Shown: one piece after another, positions 53,327 through 61,938 of the stretch
Layout of the letters: each line of letters opens with the position of its first letter
How positions within the stretch are numbered: position 1 is the stretch's first letter
Assembly (NCBI RefSeq): GCF_002024805.1
Contig: NZ_CP014337.1
Location: forward strand, 186,001 to 250,000
Origin: Elizabethkingia bruuniana
GTDB taxonomy: Bacteria > Bacteroidota > Bacteroidia > Flavobacteriales > Weeksellaceae
Direction of reading: 5' to 3'
DNA: 64,000 nt
Position numbers and translations under genes: made by a program
The notes under the pieces: model-generated
Told to the model about the DNA's origin: nothing
Databases searched by the model: none
Seen by the model: only the letters and a program-made list of their open reading frames with translations

Positions 53327-54922
53327 TTAATCTTTAATCCTTTGTTTTATAGATAATTGTTTAATGAAATAGGAAGGAGTCATTCCTGTCTCTTTTCGGA
53401 AAGCTGTTATAAATACCTGATGTGAAGAATAACCACATTCTTCCGCAAGATAGCTTATTTTATATTCCCTATATAAGGGATTATTATATAGTTTGTCTAT
53501 TATATATTTAATTCTAAGTTCATTTATATAATCATTAAAATTTTTGTTTTTAATCTTATTTATAGTAATAGATAAATACCTGGGATTAATATTTAAAAGA
53601 TGTGATATATAAGGGAGTGTTATATTTTTTCTTAAGAATTTCTCTGAATTTTCAAAAGCTTCTATTTTCTTTATAATATTATCCTCTTTATGTAATGGAA
53701 TATTACTATTTACATAAGCTTCGTTTGAATCTCCATTTATACGTTTAGTACCAGTAATCTCATGATTCTCCAGTTTGTTAATGAGTATATCATACTTTAT
53801 TCTAAGTGTCCTGTTTCTCTTATAGAAATAAGCTCCAATTGAAAATACAATTATGATTGCAGCTAAACAAAACCATAATATATCTTTTCTAAGATTACTT
53901 ACTTCTGATTGTAGGTAATAATTTTGTTTATCCGAATGAGTGATTATTGATTTATTTTTAATTCTTAATAGACTGTCATTAAGATTGCTGTATAATTTTA
54001 AGTATTTATTTTGTTTAGAAACATCTTTAATAGAATCATATATATTTTTCAGGTTATCATATGTTGCTAATCTCCGATCCAAGTCTGTATTCATTTTTTC
54101 CTCTACTAATGTCTTTTCAAAATACATTATGCTTTTTTGATATTCTTTTTTTTGAAAATAAAAATGCCCGATGGTAAAATATGCAAACAATGCATTTTCT
54201 TTAAAATATTCCGGTTGGGTCGTTGATAAACTCAAAGCTTTTGAATAATAAAACTCAGCTTTTTCAAAATTAGGAGGTTTTATAAAATGGGTATAAATAG
54301 AACCCATATTTAGATATTGACTAATAAGCATATTGTAATAATTGCTTTCTTGCAATTTGTTGAGTTTATGCTTAGGTATACTTTCGATAAATTCTAAACT
54401 TTTTTTTGAATAATAAACAATAGAATCATTTAAATCTTCTCCTTCTGATAATCCAGCAAAAGTTGTATATATCCTGCTTAATTGTATATTTTTGTCAATC
54501 ATGTTGTCTATTTTCTCAGCATATTGAACAGCAATATTAAGGGCTGTTTTAGACTTCTTATGCATGTCTAACATTGCAAATGTTGTCCCGTCATACATAT
54601 ATATATTACTTAATGCATTGTTATCATCAAGTTTTAATGCATTTTCTTTAGCTTTCTCTCCATAATTAAGAGCCTTTGTATAGTCTCCTTTTCCAAGATA
54701 ATACTGTTGTATAGCGATTAAACCTTTTAATATTCCTGTCTTATAATTTTTACTAACTGAATATTGATAAAGTGTATTAACTTCTTTAAAGTTCTCATTT
54801 TCTAAGTTTTTTAAAGCAATTTGATTAAACCTCTTTTCAACTTCAATTTCTGATAATCCAATAGTTTGAGATTTACATATAAACCAACATAGTAGTGAAC
54901 AAAAAAGTAAAGTTCCTTTCAT
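53327..54922 (-). CDS. TPR sensor with AraC-type DNA-binding domain (cassette 4 regulator)
   Basis: A signal peptide (1-18) and TPR-like repeats across about 25-310 (YLGKGDYTKALNYGEKA, AYFTIGHFYFQKKEYQKSI) precede one membrane helix (about 343-365) and a cytoplasmic AraC/XylS HTH (about 430-531; YLSITINKIKNKNFNDYINE, ISYLAEECGYSSHQVFITAF). This Bacteroidota layout puts a periplasmic TPR sensor and a DNA-binding domain in one protein. It is divergent from the small GIAAGS gene at 55292 across a 369-bp control region, so it probably regulates that cassette. AT content is above that of its neighbours. Confidence 0.8.
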   Translation of the reverse strand: MKGTLLFCSLLCWFICKSQTIGLSEIEVEKRFNQIALKNLENENFKEVNTLYQYSVSKNYKTGILKGLIAIQQYYLGKGDYTKALNYGEKAKENALKLDDNNALSNIYMYDGTTFAMLDMHKKSKTALNIAVQYAEKIDNMIDKNIQLSRIYTTFAGLSEGEDLNDSIVYYSKKSLEFIESIPKHKLNKLQESNYYNMLISQYLNMGSIYTHFIKPPNFEKAEFYYSKALSLSTTQPEYFKENALFAYFTIGHFYFQKKEYQKSIMYFEKTLVEEKMNTDLDRRLATYDNLKNIYDSIKDVSKQNKYLKLYSNLNDSLLRIKNKSIITHSDKQNYYLQSEVSNLRKDILWFCLAAIIIVFSIGAYFYKRNRTLRIKYDILINKLENHEITGTKRINGDSNEAYVNSNIPLHKEDNIIKKIEAFENSEKFLRKNITLPYISHLLNINPRYLSITINKIKNKNFNDYINELRIKYIIDKLYNNPLYREYKISYLAEECGYSSHQVFITAFRKETGMTPSYFIKQLSIKQRIKD

Positions 54923-55291
54923 ATTAGAATAAAATTTTAGCGAAGATAGTATGACTCATTTATTAATTATAATTTCGAATTAATAACATATTAATAATAA
55001 CATATTAATTTAAATCAATATTGACATATTGATTTATTTAAGTGTTTGATTTTCAATTGTATTTAATTGTAAAACAAAAAACAATAATATTTAAATATTA
55101 TTGTTTTTTTTATTTAAAATAACCTTCAATTATTATTTATTTATTAAATATAATGCTTGCATGTAATAATCAATTCCTTCTATTGTTGCATTGCGTAACA
55201 GTGAAAAGTAAATAAATTTTTCCCGTTTTACAGCAGCTATCTCCACTTACTAATAAATAAATAAACAAACAATAATTAAATAAGTATTTAA
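54923..55291. promoter_or_regulatory. divergent control region of cassette 4
   Basis: Very AT-rich. ACATATTAA occurs at 54986 and 55000 and as ACATATTGA at 55024. A perfect 34-bp palindrome (55076-55109; core CAATAATATTTAAATATTATTG) followed by T looks like a terminator or attenuator before the small gene. Confidence 0.5.
55076..55110. terminator. 34-bp palindrome, terminator- or attenuator-like
   Basis: Symmetric about 55092/55093, with a run of A on the left and T on the right. It lies 180 bp before the cassette 4 small gene rather than after a gene, so an attenuator or operator role is possible. Confidence 0.5.
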
Positions 55292-55468
55292 ATGATGAAT
55301 AATTTAAAAAAAGAGGAATATATACCTCCAAAAATTGACATGTTTCTAATAGAGATGGAGAATGGAATCGCTGCTGGTTCAGCTAAAGTACTACCGTCAA
55401 ATTCAGACAATCAAGTACAGGAAGAATGGACAACGGATCCGGATGATAACCGTACAATAGAATGGTAG
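55292..55468 (+). CDS. small GIAAGS-motif protein (cassette 4)
   Basis: A 58-codon gene. It begins MMNNLKKEEYIPPKIDMFL, continues IEMENGIAAGSAKVLP, and ends VQEEW then DDNRTIEW. The EYIPP motif matches the cassette 1 protein and the C-terminus matches cassette 3, which is good evidence that the short frame is real. No signal peptide. The lipoprotein gene starts 52 bp downstream. Function unknown. Confidence 0.75.
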   Translation: MMNNLKKEEYIPPKIDMFLIEMENGIAAGSAKVLPSNSDNQVQEEWTTDPDDNRTIEW

Positions 55469-55520
55469 TCAGATTGAAATAAACAAACAAATATGAAATA
55501 AATCTATTACCTCACAAACA

Positions 55521-57116
55521 ATGAAAAACTTAAAAATAACAATTGCGGCTTTTATTTTGTCAGGCTCACTTTTGATAACATCGTGCAGAAGCTCTGATAA
55601 TGCTGTAGATAATTCCGGTGAAAATTTAATTACGAATGGTTCTGCTCTTATAAAGATGAACTTGCTCGGAAGTGAATATGAAACGGAAACTATCTCTACA
55701 CAGGCATCTGTTAAAAATACAGGTGTATCTTCTGTTGTAAAAGAGCAGGTAAGTACATTTATGGCAGGTGAGCAACCTGTTATTGCTACGCTTACACCTA
55801 TTACTTCATCAGTAATTGCTCCGCAAGCATCCGTTAATCCTATAGCAGATGTTATTAGGAATCCATTGAAAGGCCCTAATGTAAAATATCGTGTTATTGC
55901 ATACAGGACAAGTACAGGTGTCAAAGTAGCTACTAATGTTTATACTATAGATGCTAATGGAGTTTCTACAGCAGATACTGGTGATATGATGCTGGATGGA
56001 GATACTGAAGCAACTAACAAATATGATTTTGTGGTGCTGTCGTATAATAATTCTACGGCTCCGGGAGATGTTACAGGAAGCATTTCAACTGCAACTCTGC
56101 CAAGTATTTCAGGAGATAATGATTTGATGTATTTCCGTACCAATAATGTAAGGGTGTCCAAAGGAGATAATGTATTGAATGTTGTGCTGACACACAAGTT
56201 CAGCCAGATTACAACAACTATAGATGCTTCAGCAGTAGCACCGGGAACTCCAATTTCCTCTATAGGTAGTGGGATAACTTTTGACAAGCATCGTGGAGGA
56301 GCTGTTAATAGTATAAAGTTGTCCGACGGAACCGTTACTTTTGGAGCTGCAACAACTACGAAAGCAGTTAGTTTTACTGCTCCAACACCAGCGAGTGCAA
56401 TCTGGACAAGTAATCCTACATTGTTGGCTAATCCAGGAGGAACAGCTGCGAATATGTCAACATTGACCTTCCCAAATAATGCAAGCGGAACCATTACCGT
56501 AGGATCTAAGACCAAAGGGAATTTTTCTGTTAGTAACTTAGTTGTTACACCAGGAGTGAAATATAATCTTAAGCTGAAGTTTGCATGTACAACGGATGCA
56601 ACGCCAACATGGCCTTTTAGTATGTCTGACTCAGGATTAGGGTCAGAAACAAGACTGACAAGACCATTCAATGCACCAGCTGCAGATGCTGGTTTTGTAT
56701 TTGATGTTTATGAGCTGGATAACTCTTTTAACATGACAATTAATGGTGTTGATCTTGCTACTCAGGAAATTCAGTTTCAAGACCAAGTAGTAGGTTATCC
56801 AAGAAATATCAGATTTAAATCAGATGGATCGCGATGGGGAGAAAACGGAGTGCCCCAAATTTATGCATTGGGAAATTCAACAAATACAACCCCAATTATC
56901 AGAATTACAATCGGACCTGATGGTTCGGTATCTATGATGGGGAGAAGAAGTTTGACATCCAATCTGGAGCCTCTTGAATTGTATGGTGGAACCTTTTTCA
57001 ATACTGTTACGTGGAAAACTACAGGTTCCAATACTGTAGTGGCAACAATGTTGGTAACAGGGGCTACTGTAATGAGAGGTTTAGGAGTAGGCAAGAAAAT
57101 ACTAGCTTGCCCTTAA
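55521..57116 (+). CDS. fimbrillin-like lipoprotein without FISUMP domain (cassette 4)
   Basis: A lipoprotein signal ends at ITSCRSSDN (Cys near residue 22). The first 350 residues share the cassette pattern (ALIKMNLLGSEYE, KYRVIAYRTSTGV, YDFVVLSYNN, LMYFRTNNVRV, THKFSQITTTID). The C-terminal 160 residues are different: VDLATQEIQFQDQVVGYPRN, GPDGSVSMMGRR and a terminal ILACP, a beta-rich region I cannot name. A strong terminator follows. The long antisense frames here are shadows. Confidence 0.75.
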   Translation: MKNLKITIAAFILSGSLLITSCRSSDNAVDNSGENLITNGSALIKMNLLGSEYETETISTQASVKNTGVSSVVKEQVSTFMAGEQPVIATLTPITSSVIAPQASVNPIADVIRNPLKGPNVKYRVIAYRTSTGVKVATNVYTIDANGVSTADTGDMMLDGDTEATNKYDFVVLSYNNSTAPGDVTGSISTATLPSISGDNDLMYFRTNNVRVSKGDNVLNVVLTHKFSQITTTIDASAVAPGTPISSIGSGITFDKHRGGAVNSIKLSDGTVTFGAATTTKAVSFTAPTPASAIWTSNPTLLANPGGTAANMSTLTFPNNASGTITVGSKTKGNFSVSNLVVTPGVKYNLKLKFACTTDATPTWPFSMSDSGLGSETRLTRPFNAPAADAGFVFDVYELDNSFNMTINGVDLATQEIQFQDQVVGYPRNIRFKSDGSRWGENGVPQIYALGNSTNTTPIIRITIGPDGSVSMMGRRSLTSNLEPLELYGGTFFNTVTWKTTGSNTVVATMLVTGATVMRGLGVGKKILACP

Positions 57117-57221
57117 TAATATAAATGCAATCACTTATTACTTTCCATAAAGAAGAAGAAAACTGTTAATATCCGGTATTTATTTATCATCATCCTATTT
57201 TTGTTAGTTAACAGTTGAAAG

Positions 57222-57254
57222 AACAGGTGTCCAAAAGGATACTTGTTTTTTTTT
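57222..57254 (+). terminator. terminator after cassette 4
   Basis: AACAGGTGTCC-AAAA-GGATACTTGTT (two G-T pairs) followed by nine T. Confidence 0.85.
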
Positions 57255-57600
57255 GCTTTCTTACGATAGAGTCAACATAATTTTTTTCATTATAGTAATT
57301 TTGACTATAATCCATAATAGATTTTTGCTCTAAATATAGAGCCGGGGGTTATATAGGTAGAGTATCTAATAGTAAAATATTGTAAGAAACGGTTTTCATC
57401 ATTCTATATTAATTACAGAAATATTGCTATTATACATAATTTACTATCATCAGCACAAATTGGATCGATGCCTAGATGTTACCTTAATAAGTGGTGGTTA
57501 TATAAAGTATAAGTTATTTTGATATAAAACCATTTTTGTACTGTTATATAGTAGGTAAATTAGAAAATTCAATGTGGGAAAGAGATTGATATAAAAACAA

Positions 57601-57624
57601 AAACCTGCTATTACTAGCAGGTTT
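57601..57624 (-). terminator. terminator after tRNA-Ser
   Basis: AAACCTGCTA / TAGCAGGTTT with a 4-nt loop and a minus-strand T run, 10 bp after the tRNA. Confidence 0.85.
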
Positions 57625-57634
57625 TTATGTTTTG

Positions 57635-57722
57635 CAGAGAGGAAGGGATTCGAACCCTCGATACCCTTTTGGAGTATACACACTTTCCAGGCGTGCGCCT
57701 TCGACCACTCGGCCACCTCTCT
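57635..57722 (-). tRNA. tRNA-Ser (GGA anticodon)
   Basis: 88 nt with the long variable arm of a class II tRNA. The acceptor AGAGAGG pairs with CCTCTCT, the discriminator is G, the anticodon GGA is at 57686-57688 within CTGGAAA, and the T-loop TTCGAAT is intact. CCA is not encoded. Reads UCC and UCU codons. Confidence 0.95.
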
Positions 57723-57765
57723 AATTGCGGTTGCAAAAATATAACTTATGTTTGGTTTTTACAAA

Positions 57766-58791
57766 TTAATTTGACATTTCTCCTCTTAAATTTTTTTGGA
57801 ACAATGTACTGAAGCTTTCCTTATAGTGTGGGTTTTCGATAAGATGCATGGCTTTGGTAAGTGCGCTTTCAGCAGTAAGGTCTCCGCCGCTGATAGCACC
57901 AATGCGTTTGAAAATGTTGCTGTTGTCATATTTTCCAACAGAAATTTCACCGGAAATACATTGAGAAATAATCACGATTTCCGTTTCGTTTGCTCTTATA
58001 TTAAGTAGAATATTTTCGATATTTTTATCTGAAAAAAATGTTCCGGATCCAAATACGCGAAGGATCAATACTTTTATTTCGGAGGCTTTAATAAAACTTT
58101 CCAGTTCATTTAGATTCATTCCCGGGAATATCCATATCAGGAATACCTTTTTGGAAATATGCAGATCAATATCGAAGGTTTCATCCTTAGGAGCTCTGTA
58201 TAAGATATTACGGTCGGCTTCCAGATTTACGCCAGATTGCCCTAAAATAGGGTAGTTAGGTGTTTTGAAAGCGTCAAAATTCTCGGCACTGGCTTTTATA
58301 CAGCGGTTGCCTCGTAATAGTTTGTATTCAAAGTATAGAGCGACTTCCTGAATCACAGCCTCATCACCATCATAGAAGCTGGCATAATATAAGCTGGTCA
58401 GCAGATTTTCTTTAGCATCTGTTCTCAGATCACCAATGGGAAGCTGGGAACCTGTAAGAATAACGGGCTTGCGTAATCCTTTTAGCATGAAGCTAAGGGC
58501 GGAAGCTGTATAAGCCATTGTATCAGTGCCATGAAGTATCAAAAATCCCGAATAATCTTCGTAATTTTCCTTGATAATTTTGGCTATGGCAGTCCAGTGT
58601 TCAGGACCTACATCAGAAGAATCCAATGGAGTAGAAAACTGACTTAATGTAACATCGCAGTCCAGGAGATTAATCTCCGGAATACGGTTAGCAATTGTTG
58701 AGAAATCGAAAGCTTTAAGGCTTCCGCTTTCGTAGTCTTTCTCCATACCAATGGTACCTCCGGTGTAAATAATGAGTACTTTGCGCTTCAT
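57766..58791 (-). CDS. ansA: asparaginase, type I
   Basis: Hydrolyses asparagine to aspartate and ammonia. Catalytic motifs TGGTIGMEKD (residue 10) and LHGTDTMAYTASALSF (near 84) carry the two nucleophile threonines. No signal peptide, so a cytoplasmic type I enzyme. 341 residues. A TAATTTTG -7 box (58797-58804, minus strand) lies 5 bp before the ATG, so the message is nearly leaderless. The tRNA-Ser downstream on the same strand may be read from this promoter too. Confidence 0.9.
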   Translation of the reverse strand: MKRKVLIIYTGGTIGMEKDYESGSLKAFDFSTIANRIPEINLLDCDVTLSQFSTPLDSSDVGPEHWTAIAKIIKENYEDYSGFLILHGTDTMAYTASALSFMLKGLRKPVILTGSQLPIGDLRTDAKENLLTSLYYASFYDGDEAVIQEVALYFEYKLLRGNRCIKASAENFDAFKTPNYPILGQSGVNLEADRNILYRAPKDETFDIDLHISKKVFLIWIFPGMNLNELESFIKASEIKVLILRVFGSGTFFSDKNIENILLNIRANETEIVIISQCISGEISVGKYDNSNIFKRIGAISGGDLTAESALTKAMHLIENPHYKESFSTLFQKNLRGEMSN

Positions 58792-58796
58792 GTGTT

Positions 58797-58804
58797 CAAA
58801 ATTA
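58797..58804 (-). promoter_or_regulatory. -7 promoter box (TAATTTTG) for asparaginase
   Basis: An exact TAnnTTTG match 5 bp before the ATG, implying a leaderless or near-leaderless transcript. Confidence 0.4.
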
Positions 58805-58882
58805 CATTAAATTATCGTTAAATAAGAGTTTTGAATCTGAAAAATGATTTATTTTATTCTATAAAACATTGTAAATGCGCCT

Positions 58883-60046
58883 ATGAAAATTTATTATTTT
58901 CTTTTTATGTTATCCTTTGGTTTATTTTATTCTCAAAGCTCCAAAACAATGCTTGTTCAGGATGCTATAGATGGGAAGCCAATAATACACGCCAGGATAT
59001 TGATAAACAATGAAGTTTTCTATACAAATGATGACGGAAAAGTTCCGTTGCCTGAAAACGCTGTGAATATAGAAGTATATGCAGGGAATTATGATAAAGT
59101 TATATTGAAAAGTTTCGCCACACTGGTTAAACTAAAACCACGTGTAAAGAATATAAAAGAAGTGCAGATCCGAAATTATAATAACTTAGTCAGTCTTATT
59201 AAATCGGTGTATAAAAAGTATGGAAAGCTTTATTATACCAAACCATCTCTTTATAATGTTATATATAAACAAAAAAATACCAGAAACGAGGAAATAAGCA
59301 TGTTGCTGGTAGCTGATATGGATTTGTGGACATTGGATAATATGTATCATCCGATATATGTACGCCGGAAGGATTTTGATTCTTTTATACAGGCGGATTT
59401 GCACAAAATCAAATATTATAAATCTATAGAGAATAATACCGCATTTAATGGTTCCAGTCTGGACGGCTCAAAGGATTTTATTGGTGATATGTTTTTCGAT
59501 TATACCTTATATAAACTGGATAAATTCGTGCGTCTGAAAGATGCTAAAATAGAAGGGAAAACTATTGATGAGGATGGTGATTTAATTACAATCTCATTCA
59601 AATTGTTTTCACCAAAATATAAAGTTACCAACACTGGTTTTTTTGTTTACCATAAAGCAGATAAAGTGATTACACATCTTGAGATGAATTATGATCAGGG
59701 TGATGTAAAACCTTTTAAAACGATTAATGAAGCTGATGAGGAGTATCGCTATATGACAACCAACGGAGAAGTAATCTTCGATTTTTATAAGCTCAATGAT
59801 AAATATTTACCATCTTTTGCTCATACTTCAGGTGAATATTATATGCTTTATGATGATCAAAAACATACAGGAACTTTTAATCGTGAAATTACATTCAGTC
59901 AGTTTTATAAATCAGACAATAAGGGGCTGACTAATAAAATAGATTTTGGAAAAAAACTTTGGAAGAATATACAAAGTGGAGAAGTAAAATCAGCACCTGT
60001 TTTACTTTCAGAAGAAGAGCGCCGCTTTATCGATGAAAATAAGTAA
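58883..60046 (+). CDS. exported protein with carboxypeptidase-regulatory-like N-terminus, function unknown
   Basis: A signal peptide (1-18, LFYSQ) is followed by a short beta-sandwich segment (22-85, MLVQDAIDGKPIIHARILIN) and a 300-residue region rich in beta strands and aromatic residues (VTNTGFFVYHKADKVITHLEM). It resembles a family of periplasmic Bacteroidota proteins that lack assigned roles. The TrmH-type gene starts 9 bp later, so the two are probably co-transcribed. Confidence 0.65.
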   Translation: MKIYYFLFMLSFGLFYSQSSKTMLVQDAIDGKPIIHARILINNEVFYTNDDGKVPLPENAVNIEVYAGNYDKVILKSFATLVKLKPRVKNIKEVQIRNYNNLVSLIKSVYKKYGKLYYTKPSLYNVIYKQKNTRNEEISMLLVADMDLWTLDNMYHPIYVRRKDFDSFIQADLHKIKYYKSIENNTAFNGSSLDGSKDFIGDMFFDYTLYKLDKFVRLKDAKIEGKTIDEDGDLITISFKLFSPKYKVTNTGFFVYHKADKVITHLEMNYDQGDVKPFKTINEADEEYRYMTTNGEVIFDFYKLNDKYLPSFAHTSGEYYMLYDDQKHTGTFNREITFSQFYKSDNKGLTNKIDFGKKLWKNIQSGEVKSAPVLLSEEERRFIDENK

Positions 60047-60055
60047 TTTTGGGGC

Positions 60056-60739
60056 ATGAATGATCCGCGATATCAAGATGTTTATGAATATATGAAGGGA
60101 TTTCTTACCGAAGAAAGACTTTCTAAAATTGAAAAATATGCAGAAGAAAGCTCCGATTTTGTATTGCCTGTGCTGGAGAATATATATCAGTTTCGCAATG
60201 CAGCAGCAATTATTCGTTCGGTAGAAGCCTGTGGATTTCATAAGATTGCAGCGTTGGAAGAAGAAAATGTATTTAATCCCAATACCAGAGTTGCCCGTGG
60301 AGCGGATACATGGATGCAGGTAGAAAAAATGCCTAAAACAATGTCTTCACTGCAGCAGATTAGAGACAAGGGTTATAAAATATTGGCTGTTTCTCCGGAA
60401 AAAAATGCAGTTTCTTTACCGGAATATGAGCTGAAAGAACCAGTAGCATTAATATTTGGTACCGAGATGGAAGGAGTTTCTCAGGAAGTATTGGATTTTG
60501 CAGACGAAACCCTGATTATTCCGATGTATGGTTTTACCCAGAGTTTTAATGTTTCTGTAGCCGCGGCTATTTGTATGTATGAGTTAAAACAAAAACTTCT
60601 GAAGTCAGATATTGATTACAAACTATCTGATGAAAAAAAACTGGCAATGAAGATTCGTTGGGCTGTTAATAGTGCCCGATCCGGCGATGAAGTGTTGAAT
60701 CATTATCTGAAAAAACACAATATAGAAGCTGCTTTCTAA
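60056..60739 (+). CDS. trmH: TrmH-family tRNA/rRNA 2'-O-methyltransferase
   Basis: A SpoU-class SAM-dependent ribose methyltransferase. Motif 1 is NAAAIIRSVEACG (near residue 47), motif 2 LIFGTEMEGVS (near 131) and motif 3 IPMYGFTQSFNVSVAAAICMYE (near 155) with the trefoil-knot signature. The helical N- and C-terminal extensions resemble TrmH, which methylates G18 of tRNA; the exact target is inferred. 227 residues. Confidence 0.85.
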   Translation: MNDPRYQDVYEYMKGFLTEERLSKIEKYAEESSDFVLPVLENIYQFRNAAAIIRSVEACGFHKIAALEEENVFNPNTRVARGADTWMQVEKMPKTMSSLQQIRDKGYKILAVSPEKNAVSLPEYELKEPVALIFGTEMEGVSQEVLDFADETLIIPMYGFTQSFNVSVAAAICMYELKQKLLKSDIDYKLSDEKKLAMKIRWAVNSARSGDEVLNHYLKKHNIEAAF

Positions 60740-60763
60740 GATTAAATAAAGCTAGAATATAAA

Positions 60764-60794
60764 AAAATGGTCAGAATGCATTTCTGACCATTTT
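60764..60794. terminator. terminator between convergent trmH and rsmE
   Basis: AAAATGGTCAGA / TCTGACCATTTT with a 7-nt loop, A-rich left and T-rich right, usable from both sides. The stem repeats that at 12323-12355. Confidence 0.8.
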
Positions 60795-60815
60795 CTATAT
60801 GTTATAAATATAAGG

Positions 60816-61511
60816 CTAAAACATTTTTTCATATCCCCAGGCTGCTACAAATACACCGGCGGTTTCTGTGCGAAGACGCTGAGGTCCCAGACTTACAGCC
60901 TTGATTTGTTTTTCTTTAAGCACCTGGATTTCTTTCAGGCTGAAGTCTCCTTCAGGGCCTATAAGAAAGCAGATATCTTTTTGTATTTGCAGACGGGTAA
61001 TATCCTGTCGCTCTAATTCCGAATGACAGTGTGCAACATAGGTTTTTTCAGTATTTACCTTTTGTAGGAAATCTGATATTTTAATCAGGTCATTCACTTG
61101 TGGGAAATAGAAACGTAAACTTTGTTTCGAAGCTGCGATAACTTGTTTTCTGATTTTATCAATATTCAGATTTTTACGTTCCGTTTTTTCAGTAAGTAAA
61201 AAGCTTATCTCTGTTACACCCATTTCTGTAGCTTTCTCAATAAAAAATTCTGTACGGTCAATATTTTTAGTCGGAGCAATGGCTATATGCAGATGATGCG
61301 GAAAATCAGATGTTTCTAATTGTACGTCAGTAACTTCAATCATCGCTTTTTTTCCTTCAAAGTAAAGTTTACCATGTGCTAAAGCACCTTCTCCATTGGT
61401 AACCGAAATCTCTTCACCTTCCCGCATACGCAAAACCTTTGCAATATGTTGTTGGTCGTCTTCATTGATCTGAACAGTGTTTTCAGTAATATTTCCGTAA
61501 AAAAGTTTCAT
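60816..61511 (-). CDS. rsmE: 16S rRNA (uracil(1498)-N3)-methyltransferase
   Basis: Methylates U1498 of 16S rRNA. An N-terminal PUA-like part (KLFYGNITENTVQINEDDQQ, HIAKVLRMREGEEISVTNG) is followed by a SPOUT domain with IGPEGDFSLKEI near residue 168 and SLGPQRLRTETA near 200 binding SAM. 231 residues, complete. Confidence 0.92.
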   Translation of the reverse strand: MKLFYGNITENTVQINEDDQQHIAKVLRMREGEEISVTNGEGALAHGKLYFEGKKAMIEVTDVQLETSDFPHHLHIAIAPTKNIDRTEFFIEKATEMGVTEISFLLTEKTERKNLNIDKIRKQVIAASKQSLRFYFPQVNDLIKISDFLQKVNTEKTYVAHCHSELERQDITRLQIQKDICFLIGPEGDFSLKEIQVLKEKQIKAVSLGPQRLRTETAGVFVAAWGYEKMF

Positions 61512-61540
61512 GCTGGGCTTATCTGTTTTTTCGTTTTTTG

Positions 61541-61900
61541 TTATTTTGAAATAGTCTTATTGAGAGCCTGTAACTGATTTGTAATGTGTTCTATTTGCTT
61601 TCTAAGTTCGATATAATCTTTCTCGGAGAGAAATAAAAGATCTTTACTGATGATAAGGAAATTCAAAACTTCAATAGCCGAACCATAAGCGATATTGATG
61701 AATTTAGCTTTTTCTTTATCTGAATTTCTGGAAAAACCCTCTGCTATGTTTGCAGGTATACTCGTGCTTGCTCTTCGAATTTGAGAAATAATTCCAAACT
61801 TTTCATTTTCAGGAAATGTATTGGTAACAGAATATACTTTTAGAACAAAATCTTTCGAATTTTGCCAGACCAAAAGTTTTTCAAAGTAATACGTATGCAT
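61541..61900 (-). CDS. four-helix-bundle protein (23S rRNA intervening-sequence type)
   Basis: 119 residues: KLLVWQNSKDFVLKVYSVT, IISQIRRASTSIPANIAEG, KAKFINIAYGSAIE. These match the S23 four-helix-bundle family first found inside 23S rRNA intervening sequences, but here it stands alone between rsmE and tsaD with no rRNA nearby. Role unknown; diversity-generating elements also use the fold, but none is visible. Confidence 0.85.
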   Translation of the reverse strand: MHTYYFEKLLVWQNSKDFVLKVYSVTNTFPENEKFGIISQIRRASTSIPANIAEGFSRNSDKEKAKFINIAYGSAIEVLNFLIISKDLLFLSEKDYIELRKQIEHITNQLQALNKTISK

Positions 61901-61938
61901 TTTTCAAAATAACAAAAATTCAGAAATACAAAAAAACA

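Larger units (their letters stand above)
57117..57634. other. 518-bp gap
   Basis: Holds the terminators at 57222 and 57601. I see nothing else. Confidence 0.5.

Noticed and set aside
55940-56671. 243-codon minus-strand open frame inside the cassette 4 lipoprotein
   Set aside because: Rich in Val, Leu and Pro, the mirror of the Thr/Ser/Asn-rich lipoprotein codons; it has no start context or neighbour logic, and the plus-strand gene is clearly real.
61541-61900. Intervening sequence inside a 23S rRNA gene
   Set aside because: The four-helix-bundle gene matches that family, but the flanks are rsmE and tsaD, not rRNA.
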